Source of the DNA: Distichodus sexfasciatus
Taxonomy: Eukaryota; Chordata; Actinopteri; Characiformes; Distichodontidae
NCBI GenBank assembly: GCA_032718565.1
Contig: JAVGVS010000184.1
Location: forward strand, 124,001 to 188,000
Length of the DNA: 64,000 bases
Direction: 5' to 3'
Part shown: positions 32,101 through 44,720 of the stretch, piece by piece
Layout of the letters: every line of letters begins with the position of its first letter
Numbering within the stretch: the stretch's first letter is position 1
The notes under the pieces: model-generated
Databases searched by the model: none
What the model saw: the letters and a program-made list of their open reading frames with translations, nothing else
What the model was told of the DNA's origin: nothing
Translations under genes and position numbers: made by a program

Positions 32101-32779
32101 GAAGGTCCCACATAATACATTTTTTCAACAAGTTAAAATAGGTCTATGAGCTCCACTAAACATGTCTCTGAAGTAGGTTGTTGAAAAAAAATGCCTCTCA
32201 GATTAGACATTTTCACCTGCATATTACTCCTGTTTCAGTCCCTTTCAAAACGAGCTGTTTCTCATTAGTATTCCTAAACGTAAATGAGCCGCTGCGGCCC
32301 ACACACACGCCACTCAGGAACTGGGGCGTAGACAGCACGGTAAGAGTTTACCTCAAGTGAAAATAATCGACATGTCTGCTGCTAACAGACCATCTACACA
32401 GCCGTACATGTTCAACACAACACTCCGCCGCTAGACTTCTTCATTATGATTCCTACGCTGGCGTTTGCAAGAAAACATGGCAGATCAGGACACGCTAGCA
32501 GTTCTACCTGGTGGGCGGAGCTTCTCAAATAGGAGTGTGCAGTTATTTAAATGTCCCCTAATGTGATGTAGAAGTAGGGGAGAAATCTAGACAGCTCATT
32601 GAAGCACACGATTTCAGACATTCGTGAATTCGTAAACACAGTTGACCATTTTTTATCAACCTTAGTGTGTGTAGAGGCAGGACACACCCAGAAGGATGTC
32701 CAAAGAACAGAGAAAGTGAAATCTTCATAATATCTTTATTATGAAGCACCGGATAAGCTTAAGCAGAAAGTCTTACGCT
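32101..32779 (-). mobile_element. Non-autonomous DNA transposon, reverse copy
   Basis: Reverse complement of 36178-36797. It starts at the end shared with AAGGTCCCACATAATAC. The half nearest 32779 is almost identical to the other copy (one mismatch in the 192 bases 32558-32749). The other half differs more and includes about 55 bases missing from the 36-kb copy. Identical 63-residue frames in the two copies come from this similarity. Confidence 0.78.
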
Positions 32780-33081
32780 TCACTGGACAGTCTCTATTCA
32801 TCACATAACTGTCACCTTTGTTTTTTAATATGGGAAGTCAAAGCCAAAGCAACATGTGCATCTTCATCTGGTTGACACTCTAGTGGTCATTCTGCACCAG
32901 TACACTCACAACACATTAGTTGACATGGTGAAAGGAGGGAACTGACCAATTAGAGATGGGACATGATCAGGAGGCCATGGTGGACCATTTCAGCAGGACA
33001 TCAGGCTTCCACCTCAACTCTTTTTAAACGAAGACCAGAGATCTTTTTTAGAGAGATCAGCGAGTCATGATCTCGCTTTTC

Positions 33082-33270
33082 CATTCACATTTACAGCATT
33101 TAGCAGACACTCTTATCCAGAGGGACTTACATTTCCTAATTTCAGGGACAGTTCCCCTGAGAGCAACTTAGGGTTAAGGGTCTTGCTCAGGGACCCAGTG
33201 TTGGTAACGCCAGAGGTCGGATTCGAACCCACAAACTCTTGCTCCAAAGGCGAGTCTTTTACATCTAAGG
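33082..33270 (-). repeat. tRNA-derived SINE, family C, reverse copy
   Basis: CATTTACAGCATTTAGCAGA, CTCTTATCCAGAGGGACTTA and GGTTAAGGGTCTTGCTCAGG are followed by GGATTCGAACCC (complement of box B). This is the classic fish SINE whose tail ends GCTAAATGCTGTAAATG. Confidence 0.8.
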
Positions 33271-34871
33271 CAATGAATAAAGGCTTTACGTATCCTCTAC
33301 TTCATTTAAGCATGTTGAGAAGCCAAAGCTAATGGCATGACAGCAAGCTGGCAGCAATGAATTTCTTCTCCTGTCATCAACCAGAAAGCAGACACTGGCA
33401 CGCCACGCACACAGCTTTTTTAGCCTAATTCGGTGTGACCTCATCAAAGCAGCACTTAAAAACACATTAACGCTTGCTTAGCACCCACAGACGGCACACT
33501 CTAGCTTCACGGCGTCTGTCTTAACTGCTGTTTTGTCAACAATTCTTGTAATGTTCAGCCTGTGACTGAACAAATTAGTTAGTGCAGTGCTGAGGCTGGT
33601 TTTCACCTAAACTAGATAACGTCTTATTGATAAGCACGGAACGAAGAGAACTTTCCTGAGGAACAACAGCCTTATTATAGTCTTACTTCGGCTCTGCGAG
33701 TCAGGAGGTAAATAACCTCAAATTAGAACTCACTTCCTGAATTACCTCAATTGAATTTTTGAATTTACTTGTGCAACAAATCAGCTCGGCTTTGTTTTGC
33801 AGTTATCTGGGGGAAAAAAAGTTCCTCGCGGTGATGCAACAGATTTTTTTGTCGGTGCAATAAAGCTATAGATTGATGGCTTCATAAGGCTTGAAGGCTC
33901 TCCAAGACAGATTTTCTTTTCATTTTTTTTGGCACGGCGGGAAGTGTGTGGGACGACTGTTACCACACTCTGTTCTTTCCCTCTCATTATTTCTATAAAC
34001 CGAGTTCCTCTGTTGTCTGCAATGATGAATATTTGACTTTCCGGAGCACACACTCTCCGTGGCATTCTACTGTACAGCGAGTCCTTGAAAGCGCTCTGTT
34101 TGTGGGAAACTGTACGAACTAAAAGCCAGGCCCTCGTTTGCCTCGCTTATCTGAGTCATGATAGATGTGTGTGTATAAAATCTGGCTGCGAAGCAATTAT
34201 GCATCCTACGGAGGGCTTGGCATGTGCTAAAGTTTAAATCTGCCATGAATACGGGTTCGGTCCTGTCCTGACGCTGTGATGGTGTAAAAAAAAGGGATCA
34301 GAAATGAGACAGGGAGTTTATCGGGTCATATATTAGACTCAGAGGTGCACCAGTGCTGGCTAAGTATTCAAATTGCTCTTATCTTTCTGTTCGTATGGAT
34401 GTGAGGAGAGCAGTCCACCCACGCGCCGACACTTAAGCTTTCTCCTATGGCTCGTTCTGTTCTTAAAGAAGTGGTGGGCGGAGGAAAGGTTGTCGAACTC
34501 GGCTATAGTTAAAGTACTAATAGCTGCTTACCGGAATTCAGGTGGGAGGGAACAAAACAACATTAAGACTATGAACTGTAAAGGTTATGTTTCTTCATTC
34601 AGTTTCAAGTGCACTGGCAAGCCTTCAGCTAGCCACTTAACAGCAACCTTGCAGAGCGCAAGGGTCTTGGGAGAGGAAGCATTTGAACTGATGTTTTCAG
34701 TCTGGTTTGTTGCTTAGATGGATTGCGTAACCCTTATTTGCCACTAAATAATTTGATTTGTTCTGGCATCTCTGAAATAAGGCCGGACAACGTAGCTTGT
34801 CGTATTTTACAAAAAGCCGCTCAAAACTGCATCCTCCATAGCTTACTTTTGCTAATTTCCGCTAGTCCTGT
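33271..34871. other. No gene seen; repeat-poor
   Basis: Mixed sequence with several short frames (94 residues minus at 33781-34065, 114 plus at 34373-34717) that resemble no known protein. It reads like unique noncoding DNA. Confidence 0.35.
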
Positions 34872-35000
34872 ACAGTGTTGGGAAGGTTACTTTTAAAATG
34901 TATTCCACTACAGATTACGGAATACATGCCCCAAAATGTAGTTTGTAACGTATTCCGTTAAGTTACTCAATGTGAGTAACGTATTCTGAATACTTTGGAT
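34872..35000. repeat. Teleost interspersed repeat end (CAGTGTTGGGAAGGTTAC type)
   Basis: CAGTGTTGGGAAGGTTACTTT, CAGATTACGGAATACATG and GTAACGTATTCCGTTA are typical of a common fish repeat, probably the end of a hAT/Tol2-related element. The other end was not found. Confidence 0.45.
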
Positions 35001-35898
35001 TACTTAATATACTGTCATGCTTTTTTACAACTACATGAACGTAGCAATCACATCCTGCAAATTCTTGCTTGTTTTTCTCTACCAATTGGCTGTTAAGACC
35101 AAATCTCCCTGAATAGACAATATATTTACTGTAGGTAGAGGAGGAAAGACGAAATTTCCGAGTAAGAAATGCATTCCTGCCCGGGCACTGCTGGCTCTGT
35201 CGTGTTGGCTCCGGGTCCATTGTGTAACTGACACCACCAACATTAACAGGACGCTTACATTAGAGCCTCTTATTGCGTGTTTGTTTGGGTGACAGGTGTC
35301 GTGCCGAAATCGGGACCCCCGACGCGGGAGCGCGCATTTGATGACTTCCACCTTTATACGAACTACTGTCCATAAACATTAACGTTCAATTCGTTCCTAC
35401 ACTCTGTTAACGCCAATGAGATGAGGGCAAAATTACTCATATTCTTAAAAATGAAAAGCATTACACACAGTTTACATCTCGTTTTTGCACATTTACTTTT
35501 TAACTTTTGTTTTGTGCACACAATAACAGAACCAGTGCTGTTTTTCTTCTGTGAACAAGTCGTCCGCTTCCATGTCTAATTAATGTCTCTGAAATACTCA
35601 CTTCTCTCTGCACGCCTGGTTCCCTCCGCTTCCGCCACAAAATGTGCATGCGCTTGGAGAGTGTTCTGGATGGCCGGAGAGTGGGCTGCCTGCTTCGAGA
35701 GGGGAGAGAAGCGAAACCTGAAAGTGACATACATGCCGTCTGTTTAACTACTTTTACTACATCACTACGGCATGGAACAAGCCGACATGTATCGAGTATA
35801 TTGAAATGTGAAATTTGGTGGTATTCTGCAACATAAAAAGCAAGTTTTCTGTTCAGGATAACATATGAAAGAAAGATTTTTAGAAGACAAGACCCCTT
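35001..35898. other. No gene seen
   Basis: CpG-containing patches at 35160-35330 and 35560-35720 carry short frames on both strands. No splice-supported exon was found. Confidence 0.35.
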
Positions 35899-36797
35899 TT
35901 TAAAGGTCCCATATTATGCAAATAATCCATTTTTTCTGTTCTTTGGACATCCATTTGGGTCTGTCCTGCCTCTGCACACACTGTAGAGTTGATAAAAATG
36001 GTCAACTGTTTTAGTATTAATTTACGAATGTCAGAAATCGTGTGTTTAAACAAGCCGTTTAGTTATCTCCCCTAACTCTACGTCACATTAGGGGACATTT
36101 GAATAACTCCACTCTCTTATCTGAGAAGCTCCAACCACTAGGTAGAACTGCTAGTCCTTCCTGAGCCGCCATGTTTTAGCGTAAGACTTTCTGCTTAAAC
36201 TTATCTGGTGCTTCATAATAAAGATATTATGAAGATTTCACTTTCTCTGTTCTTTGGACATCCATCTGGGTGTGTCCTGCCTCTACACACACTAAGGTTG
36301 ATAAAAAATGGTCAACTGTGTTTACGAATTCACGAATGTCTGAAATCGTGTGCTTCAATGAGCTGTCTAGATTTCTCCCCTACTTCTACATCACATTAGG
36401 GGACATTTAAATAACTGCACACTCCTATTTGAGAAGCTCCGCCCACCAGGTAGAACTGCTAGCGTGTCCTGATCTGCCATGTTTTCTTGCAAACGCCAGC
36501 GTAGAAATCATAATGAAGAAGTCTAGCGGTGGAGTGTTGTGTTGAACATGTATGGCTGTATGGACGGTCTATTAGCAGCAGCCATGTCGAGTATTTTCAC
36601 GAGATAGACTCTCGCCGTGCTGTCTATGCCCCAGTTCCGGAGTCGGACGTGCGTGAGCAGCAGCGGCTCATTTGCATTTGCAGGCGAAAATGTCTAATCT
36701 GAGAGGTATTTTCAGCAAACTCCTTCAGAGACATGTTTAGTGGAGCTCACAGACCTATTTTTACTTGTTGAAAAATGTATCGTATGGGTCCTTTAAG
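35899..36797 (+). mobile_element. Non-autonomous DNA transposon flanked by TTAA, with internal duplication
   Basis: TTAA|AGGTCCCATA at the left mirrors TATGGGTCCT|TTAA at the right, which fits a TTAA-target element (piggyBac or Kolobok-like). The interior holds a direct repeat: the block from CTTTGGACATCCAT at 35941 recurs at 36252, 311 bp apart, the first copy more diverged. No transposase is encoded. Confidence 0.76.
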
Positions 36798-39200
36798 TGA
36801 AACCCAAACAATTTACTAATCCTAACCAAGATCACATGGACTCACCGTGTTCGCCCTAGTTTTCAACACTTGATAAAGCTGAACTTCAAGCCAGTTTCTT
36901 TGTAGACAGTCTGGACTAGAAGTGGACGTGTGAGATATGGTTGCATCACACATTGCAGTTGGTTGAAGTTGCTCCACATTGTCTCTGAACAACTCTAGAA
37001 ACTTGCAGAGAGACTGAGATTTGATTTTTTGATCTTCTCAGTTGAGCAGGGAAATAATCCCACTTTGGTCCAAGGAACAAACACGAACCTTCTGAATATC
37101 CATCACAACATCGAGGTGAACATGTTTTCATGGGTAAGTAACATCTAAAGTGTTGAGGTTTGGACCATTAACTTGAAAAGCTCCAACCCTCGACGGAGCT
37201 GCGGCACAGAAATTGAGTTTTGAGAGATTTGGATTTCGCAGATGCCATTTTTAGATTTGGTCAGCTTCACCTCAGGCATCACAATCATTTGTTTTGGTAC
37301 ATTTCACTACATGTATCTGACAAATCTTGAATCTTGACAATCCGGTGACACAGCAACCTGAACCGCAGCCTTCTAAAATCAGATCTTCCTTGGCCATATA
37401 CCACAGTTTCTTTCTGCTCATCTGCCTACAGAATGTAAACCACATTGTCAGAGATCCAACAGAGGCTGCCTAAAAACGCTTTTAAGTGGCTTCTCTTTGC
37501 ACCGGGCTTGCATCGGAGTTCTGTTTTCATTCTAGCCTTCAGAGGAGGCATACGCTCCTCACTCATCACACACCTGATAGTTACAGCGAGGAGGAATGTT
37601 GCGCACCTTTTCTGTGATGACAACGACCGCATTAATGTCACAACAGGTTCAACTCAGCTCCGTGCCAAAATGGAAAAGTTCAGCTCAATAACCAAAAGAA
37701 GCGAGTGATCTCAGCTTTGAACTATTTCAAAAGTTCCCCTCCGTTAAAGCCACGGTCGACTGGGTCGAGCAGATCTTCTGAAATCTCTCACTGCTTTATT
37801 CTAAGGAGCTACTCTTTCACTTCTAAATCCATCCTTTCATGATTGATGACTGCAGTCTAGCTCATGCACAAATACACACACACCGACATGCACAGAAGAG
37901 AGGAGTGTTAACAAAGCATTCCTGAGAACAATACCTCTGTCCGACAGGCACTGAACTCCTTGTTCTTTTCTGTCTCTAGAATCTCATGAGAGAGGGAGGC
38001 ACGCCACATGGCGTAATGCCAGCTTACAGCAATGGGATGCCTCGTGCCAACACCACAACACTGCAATACTTCAAATCAGAATATTCGGCTGCAATGACTC
38101 TCATCTCGTGCACAGCCAAGCCTTCAATGAGAACATTGAGATCATCTTCCACCAAGTTCCGACAGACAGGGTGACAGTCTCTTAGCGAGGTGTGAAGAGG
38201 CCATCCACCTGTGCCACATCTCCGCTGGTGTTGCGAAAGGGCAGACCAGGCATTTCGACAGGTAGACAGGTGTGTCTGGGGAGTAAAGTCTTGAGGTTCA
38301 AATAGCTCCCAAAAGTTGTAAACCATTAAAAATCCCTTCAAATAACTTTTTACAGCCTTTTTTCTGGCACTGTTTCTTGCATTCTGTTGTTTTTGCCGGT
38401 CAGCACTTTGGAAGTTTGAACTTTATTGCAAGTGAACTGTGTTTTAATGAGAGAAATTCCTCCAGTCAAAACACTCCGGGCAGCCCTCGGCGAGCCAAGT
38501 AGTAGTCAGGCCCAGGCCGGTCTCCTTTATGTCTGCGAGCTCAAGTCCGCCCGTCTGGGCCCCTGATCCCTGAGCCTGGAGAAACAAACAATCCCACACC
38601 CTGCGCTCGGTTTAACTGCGTCTCAAAGGCTCGGCGTCACCGTCGGGACGTTTCTGGAAGCTCTGCATTAAGGGAGCTTACGAACCGATGCGGTTCACTG
38701 GAAACGATCTTGCTGCTGCGATTAGCTGTGAAGTTTTACAATCAGGTGTGTGTGGCCGGTTAAGGGAGGCAGGTGGTCTTAATCATTACCTGGCTATAGA
38801 AAAGTGCTCACAAAACCAATGGTGATAAAATCTTCTCATGTGCGATAAGAAATGACGACATGGTTGGTAAATAAACCGAAACCTCCTATTTAGACCCTGA
38901 TTGGCTCATTTGTTCTCCCATCACTCCTGCATGTTAGCTCCAGATGAGAGATATGAGGCCTCGACAAACACAAGTAAGAACTGCAAACTGAACCAAGCGA
39001 GAAAATCTAAGGGTGTGGGCTGGATAGGAAACCAACTAGTTACCCATTAACATCACCCGAAGACTAAGGATGAACTCCAAGGATGGAAGGAGGCAAAGTT
39101 TTGAAATGCAAAAAGGTTCTCACTTCTCACTTATCAGAACTGATATCAAATTCTGATTCATTAAACATCAAGAAAGTTAGCCATTTCTCTCTGCAGGAAC
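36798..39200. other. No gene seen; candidate conserved noncoding stretches
   Basis: 37430-37640 and 38000-38340 are free of repeats and microsatellites and have a balanced composition, including TTAATGTCACAAC-like and CATTAAAAATCCC words. They read like unique sequence rather than decayed transposons. 38460-38720 is GC-rich. Confidence 0.3.
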
Positions 39201-39590
39201 ATACACACGCACCAACTCTCTCTCTCTTTTACTCTCTCTTTCATTCAAACACACTCACATAAGCCCACACACACACACACACTCCACATGCTCTGTCTCC
39301 TACCCAGACACAGTCCATAGAGCCCAGCGTGAGGTTAAAGTGCTACCTCTAAATCCAGCGACGTGTGTTTGTGTCTGTGTGTGCGAGTGAGAGAAAGAAA
39401 AAACACAAAACGTGTTGGCGACCTACCTCACACCTCCCTCGTCCACCTCTCCTTCCATCAGTCCCCTCTTTCTCTTTAACTCCACAAGCTTCTTCCTCCA
39501 GTCTCCTTCTAACCACTCACCTTACCTCCCTCTCTCTGTCTTTCACTTTCTCTCTCTCTCTCTCTCTGTCTCACTCTCTCCTTCTGTTGT
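39201..39590. repeat. Simple-sequence cluster (CT and CA)
   Basis: CA at 39266-39282 and TC at 39549-39567, with scattered CTCTCT runs between them. A 181-residue frame running through it is low-complexity. Confidence 0.8.
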
Positions 39591-41514
39591 GTCGGGGGTG
39601 GCGAGCGGAGCCAGCACTCCGGGGCCAGTATGAGCGGAATTTAAACAAGGGAAGCAGAAACAATCGCTTCTTTGCGCGACAATATCTCCGCTTTCTCCTG
39701 CAGCTGAACTCGCGCTCACATATGGATTACGTTCCCCCGTGGAGCGGCCAGCTGGATTTAAGCACGGCGGCTCCTGAGCTCCCTCTCCCTGAAACCCCCC
39801 CACCCCACACACACACACACTTTACACACACTCTCAAACACTCGCACACCCTCAGCACGGCCCCAGCCTTCTCCCTCTCCTCCAGCCCAGCTCTCTACTC
39901 TAATCATTAACTCCAACCGAGGCGGGCGCCTGACGCTTAACCCCTTCAGCAGCCTCTCACTCTTCTTCCACAAGACTGCTCTGAAACAAAGACGTTTTTT
40001 TTTAGTCTCTGCATTCTATATCGAGCCGTCCAAATGGAGTTGTAGTCGAGGGCTAATGGACCCTCCGAAAGTTACATAACCCCACAAAAGTGGCACGCCT
40101 CCTAAAGATTTATGCAAGTTTTAAGGCAGCGCTGGGGAGAAGCGAGCTCTTCAACACAAAGATTAATATTGATCATCCGACTGTGCTAAAAGTGGTGAGG
40201 ATGGCAGGGATTAAAAGTATTAGGCCCAATAACGCCGTCAGACGTGATGCTCTCCCCAGGAATCTCCATCACGCTAGAAAGTTTAAGAGCTTAAAGGCCC
40301 AGAAGTGCGCTTGCTCGTCTGATGTGGAATCGGGCCTCTTTGGCCTAATGAGACAGAGCTTTTTCTTCCCATTAATTGCTTCCATGCATTTCAACAATAA
40401 GCCATTTCCTTGTTCAATCTTTGATGAGCAGTGGAAGCTCGAGTGGAAATGACAGCTTGAAAGTTATTAAGAGACAACGGCCTCGGGGTTTGTTTAGGAG
40501 AAACACAGCGTCAGACCACACACCAACAATATCTGTATTGAGAACGTCACACGCCTCAAACTCCCAGAGAGCAAACATCAACCCCGCCTTGTGGTGCCCC
40601 TCAATGTCAAGCAATAGCACAGCAGTTCGGCTGGGGACTTGGGCTAGACCAAAAGCCCTGAGGTTTGTTTAACAATAGCACCAGCCAAAGATAAACAAGA
40701 CTAACGTATGTGTGATGCTGTTAATCACGCTGAGCCACAAGTCAGAGGTAGGAATGTTCAGATCAAATAACGAAAATTGCTATTACAGCAACACAATGTA
40801 AGATTTGCTCGCAGATTCCCCCTACAGACGAGAAACGTTATTGCATGTAACAACTGTCGTAAAATCTGTAACGCGGTAAAACGCGCATTTGTTGTCAAGC
40901 CAACGAGGCCGGCAAACTTCCTGAAGCAGGACAACTAATGTGCGATCAGTGTCTTCAGGCCAGGTAAAGTAGCCTTACTGCATTTTATTCAAACATGAAT
41001 ATTGTCTTATTTCTTTAAACATCAGAAACAAAGGCTAACTCGACAAAAAACGACAAATGAAACGATAGTGTTTTCGTTTTCATCCTGGCCTGCTTTCGTT
41101 AGTTCCTAACTTTGTAACTTTGTTTACCTGCCTCGTTTTGAAGTGGGAGGGGGATGTGGCGTATGCCGTAAAGCAGTCAAATTTCGTAGTTCTTTTTGTG
41201 GAATTGCATAGTGCCAGTGCAGGCGATGCAGACACTCTCAAATGATTATACAGGTGTAATTGTGAGTTGATGTACCATCAGAATGATCTTGAAAATATAG
41301 TTTGATAGCTGAAAAACTACAGTGTTACTTTAAATATTATAAAATATATAAAGTATTACATAGTAAACCAAGACAACAGAAAAGGAATGTCAAGAAACAA
41401 GGTGTTATATCAAAACAGCCATTTTTGAGCTGTATACATGATAATACTGCTTTTTTGGCTAGTAAAGAGAACGAAACAAGGGACTTGAAAGTAATTCTAG
41501 AAATCACTTTGAGT
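39591..41514. other. GC-rich island and candidate noncoding elements; no gene
   Basis: 39590-39790 is GC-rich with several CpGs, between CT and CA microsatellites. 40090-40450 is unique-looking, with TTAATATTGATCATCC and CCATTAATTGCTTCC, words typical of homeodomain-bound enhancers. 40780-41300 contains CTGTTACAGCAAC-like and CTACAGTGTTACTT text that may be a decayed MITE. No exon could be supported. Confidence 0.3.
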
Positions 41515-41727
41515 GGTACGGCGGTGCAGTGGTTATTGAGAAGGACGATCCCCGGGTCGTCTGTAGGACCTTTTTGTGTGGAGTTTGCGCGCTCGCCCGT
41601 CTTCGCGTGGGTTTGGCGTGTGATTGTGTGTGTGCGCCCGGTGGTGTGTTGGCGTCCACCCACGGGTTGGTTCCTGCCTCGCGCCTGTAGTCCCAATAGG
41701 GATCGAGCTGTTCAGAATGAATGGATT
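41515..41727 (+). repeat. tRNA-derived SINE, family B, internally deleted
   Basis: GGTACGGCGGTGCAGTGGTT, GATCCCCGGGTCG, TTTTTGTGTGGAGTTTGCGC and CGCCTGTAGTCCCAATAGGG match the family B outline. The part with CCACAGTCCAAAGACATGC is missing. Confidence 0.7.
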
Positions 41728-44463
41728 AAAATCACTTTTTGGTAGTGCTCCCCCTAGTGGCTAAATGATACATTTTAATGCAAATATAGTCCCACCTTAA
41801 TTTGTGATTTGGCTCAACATGCTTTGCGAATTGTCTCCCAAACATCATGCAATCCTCTTTTTACTAACTTTCTTAACCAAACTTTTTTAACTTAACTAAA
41901 CCTTTCTACCGCAGTAGACGTTTTAAAATGGCCAAGTCTAAGGACTATGATGGTTTGTCTCAACTGACATGAATCCTAAATGATAGAACCGTAGTGGAAA
42001 CAAGCAAAAAATGCCCTTTCAAAGATAAAAATTGAGACAATCTTCAAGACATCCCTAGTGACAGATCATTGCTTTCTTCTTAACGTTCCATTGCCCCCCT
42101 TTTTCACACGTGCTTCTTCTTAGCAAGAGGCATAAAAATATAGGCCCACACACACACTCGTTCAGCCTCTTGGTTGGCTTGTAACTGCCTGTTGAGTTTA
42201 TGCGCACGATTAACCAGCCGCAGATGCACCGCTACCATAATACCTCCGTCCGTCCTGCCTCCTCACCCAGGCTCCCGCTGTCTCTCCTCGGCTAAAACCT
42301 CATCCGTCAGGAGACGCAAGTTCTGCGTTTCTGCATCCTCATTGCCAAAACCAAAAGCTCATGAGGATCGTCCTTTTAACACAAGCCGGCGCCTGATGGC
42401 CATGCGTCCGGCATTATGATCGCCGTAAGGGCGTCCTGTTTACGAAATGTTCTCGGTGCGCCACAGACACAAAGGCACGTCTGTTTTCTCATCCGAACAT
42501 CTCCTTCTCATGTGAACTCTGGACGGACCTGCTATCTCAACATTCTTTCAGTCCATGCTATCGTGCATAGGACTGGCCTTCCCATGCTGATTAGACGTAA
42601 GTGAAAACGGCCCGGAACCTCCCCAAAAGGCCATGCTTCTGCAGGACAAAGTTGAATGCAGAGTTCAGCGTCTAATTGGATACTTGAATTCACTTCTGCT
42701 GCATATTTTGAGAGCAGGAGAAGTTCAAGTCTTCTGTCTTATATCCGGCATCGACAGTAATGTTTACATGTGGCGAAATCAGAAACAAACTTGATAAGGA
42801 TTTTAAATTGGTCAAGGGAAAGGCAATCCCAAGCTCCGGGTTCAGGAGTTTGTGTCCTTGAGTACTGTGTAACACTTGCTGAGGAAAACAAAGTACATTT
42901 CTTTCAATATTTTATTGCATTTACATGCCTGAGATTGTACATCTGAGATTTGAGTGTACACTATAGAATAATTTTGATAAAATCAGCGTGTAGAGGTATT
43001 CAGTAAGCACACTGGGCGTGTTAATATGTAAGATATGTCAAATTGCATATTTCCGGAACCCGGAAATCTTAATGACTGGATGTTAATTGATTTCTTGACT
43101 ACTCACAACCTAGCGGTGATAATGTGTATTTAAAAAGAATAGAAACATCTCTCTCACCAGGACAACACACGATCATGTCAGTGTCACTGCTGTGTTGGGA
43201 ATTAGCGCCAACCTAAATAATGCCAGGTCAACTGAAACTGACCACTGGTGATTAAGGTAGTGAGGTTGACGGATCAGATTCTACCAAAATTGCTTGTGAA
43301 GTTTGCATAATCAAGTGGTCAGTGAGTATAGGTATTAGACAGATTTCCCCTGGCAAGATTTGAGTGCCTGCTGCTGCTGCTGATAAACGAGGAAAACAGT
43401 AAATACTGTAAATTAACAGATATTTCATTGGGTCTTCACCATTATCTGCCTGAATTAGGTACCAGTTAAATTCTGTGAGAACCACCAGCATCCTACAGGT
43501 AGCCCGGAGCACAGAAGTGAGCCATTGTCAGTAGAGGTCAGATCCATTTTCAGTTGCCACCTCATTCACATACCACCGATTAACAGATTGGCTGGAATTA
43601 ACACGGGCATAGCCACAGCTGGAGAGACACCAGCGGTCTGCACTGGTGAATTGAGGCCAAACGTTTCTGCACAGGGGGTGAAGAGTGAGGGGGGGCAGTT
43701 GGGACATCAGCCAAATCTGTAAATCCCTGCCTGTCACTGAGCTACAGCACAGTACAGTACGAGCCGAGGCCCCAAAACCAGGGTCCAGATAATAACCACT
43801 GGCTCAGGCTGCATAGTGGAGTGGACACCAGTGACAATTAGGGTGTGGGATGTGAAAATAACAGGGTAGTAACTCATGTCTTACCTCATGGTAAATGGGA
43901 CATTGGTTATTGGTGCGAGAATGAAAACAGCAGAAATCGTCCATGTGAGAGTCCACGCTGTCCGGTTTAAAGGCCCTGTTATGTCACTCTTCCTGCATAG
44001 CTTTTAAAACAGGTGGCTTCTTTCTGCTCTCCCAGTCACCATTGAGCCACTGCCAACTCGGTGCCCATAGACACGCTCGCACCAACACACTGTTTTATCA
44101 TTTGTACAAAAGTGTGTGCACAGACAGGGGGACACAGCAGCTGAGTGTATTTGTTCTGGTTACATAACCATGGCCATTGGCAAACACACTCACCCACTAA
44201 CTTACACACACACATATATGCATCATGATCATGCAAGATGACTGCAAAGGGGAGGCAAAGTCACTGGACAAGGGAAGACTGTAGTGAATGTAGATAAGTG
44301 GTGCAGCAAAGGAGGCTGCATTGCGATTGGAGACTGCAGCTTACATAGAAATGTTGGTCAGCAACTTAAACGTTTTAAAAATGTCTTAAAACAGCATTTT
44401 TATCACTCGTATATCATCATTGCAGGGAGGTCTTACGCACACACTCAAATATTGAACTTCAGT
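41728..44463. other. No gene seen
   Basis: 43140-43260 contains CACGATCATGTCAGTGTCAC, part of a repeat I associate with other fish genomes but cannot classify. 43370-43384 is a short CTG run. The rest is unique-looking. Confidence 0.35.
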
Positions 44464-44720
44464 TAGGGCTGGGTGGTACAGCATAGCATCCACTGCAACT
44501 TCTTTGTGTTTGTAAGACATCTAGAGCGAATGCAAACCTATTTCTAAGTCTCTTACTAACATTGACCTCTGTTAGCTAATGGCAATTTGCACTAGGCTAC
44601 CTTTGGATACGTTAGTAACAAGTGCCAGAGGAAATTAGCATTAGCCAGCGGATATTACAGCTAGTGGAAATTAGCATCATTTGGCCCATTACAGCTGATG
44701 TTCCTTGTTTATTTAGTTTT
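44464..44720. repeat. TTAGC-rich degenerate repeat
   Basis: AGGGCTGGGTGGTACAGCAT followed by repeated GTTAGCTAAT, AAATTAGCATTAGCC and AAATTAGCATC words. The style matches 14240-14560, so both may be copies of one old element. Confidence 0.4.

Noticed and set aside
32558..32749. 63-residue frame, identical at 36208-36399, as a conserved small gene
   Set aside because: Both lie inside copies of one transposon with near-identical DNA; the identity reflects recent copying or conversion, and the start codon is GTG.
39365..39910. 181-residue plus-strand open frame
   Set aside because: It consists largely of Ser/Leu/Thr/His from CT and CA microsatellites, has no domain, and other frames over the same stretch are equally open.
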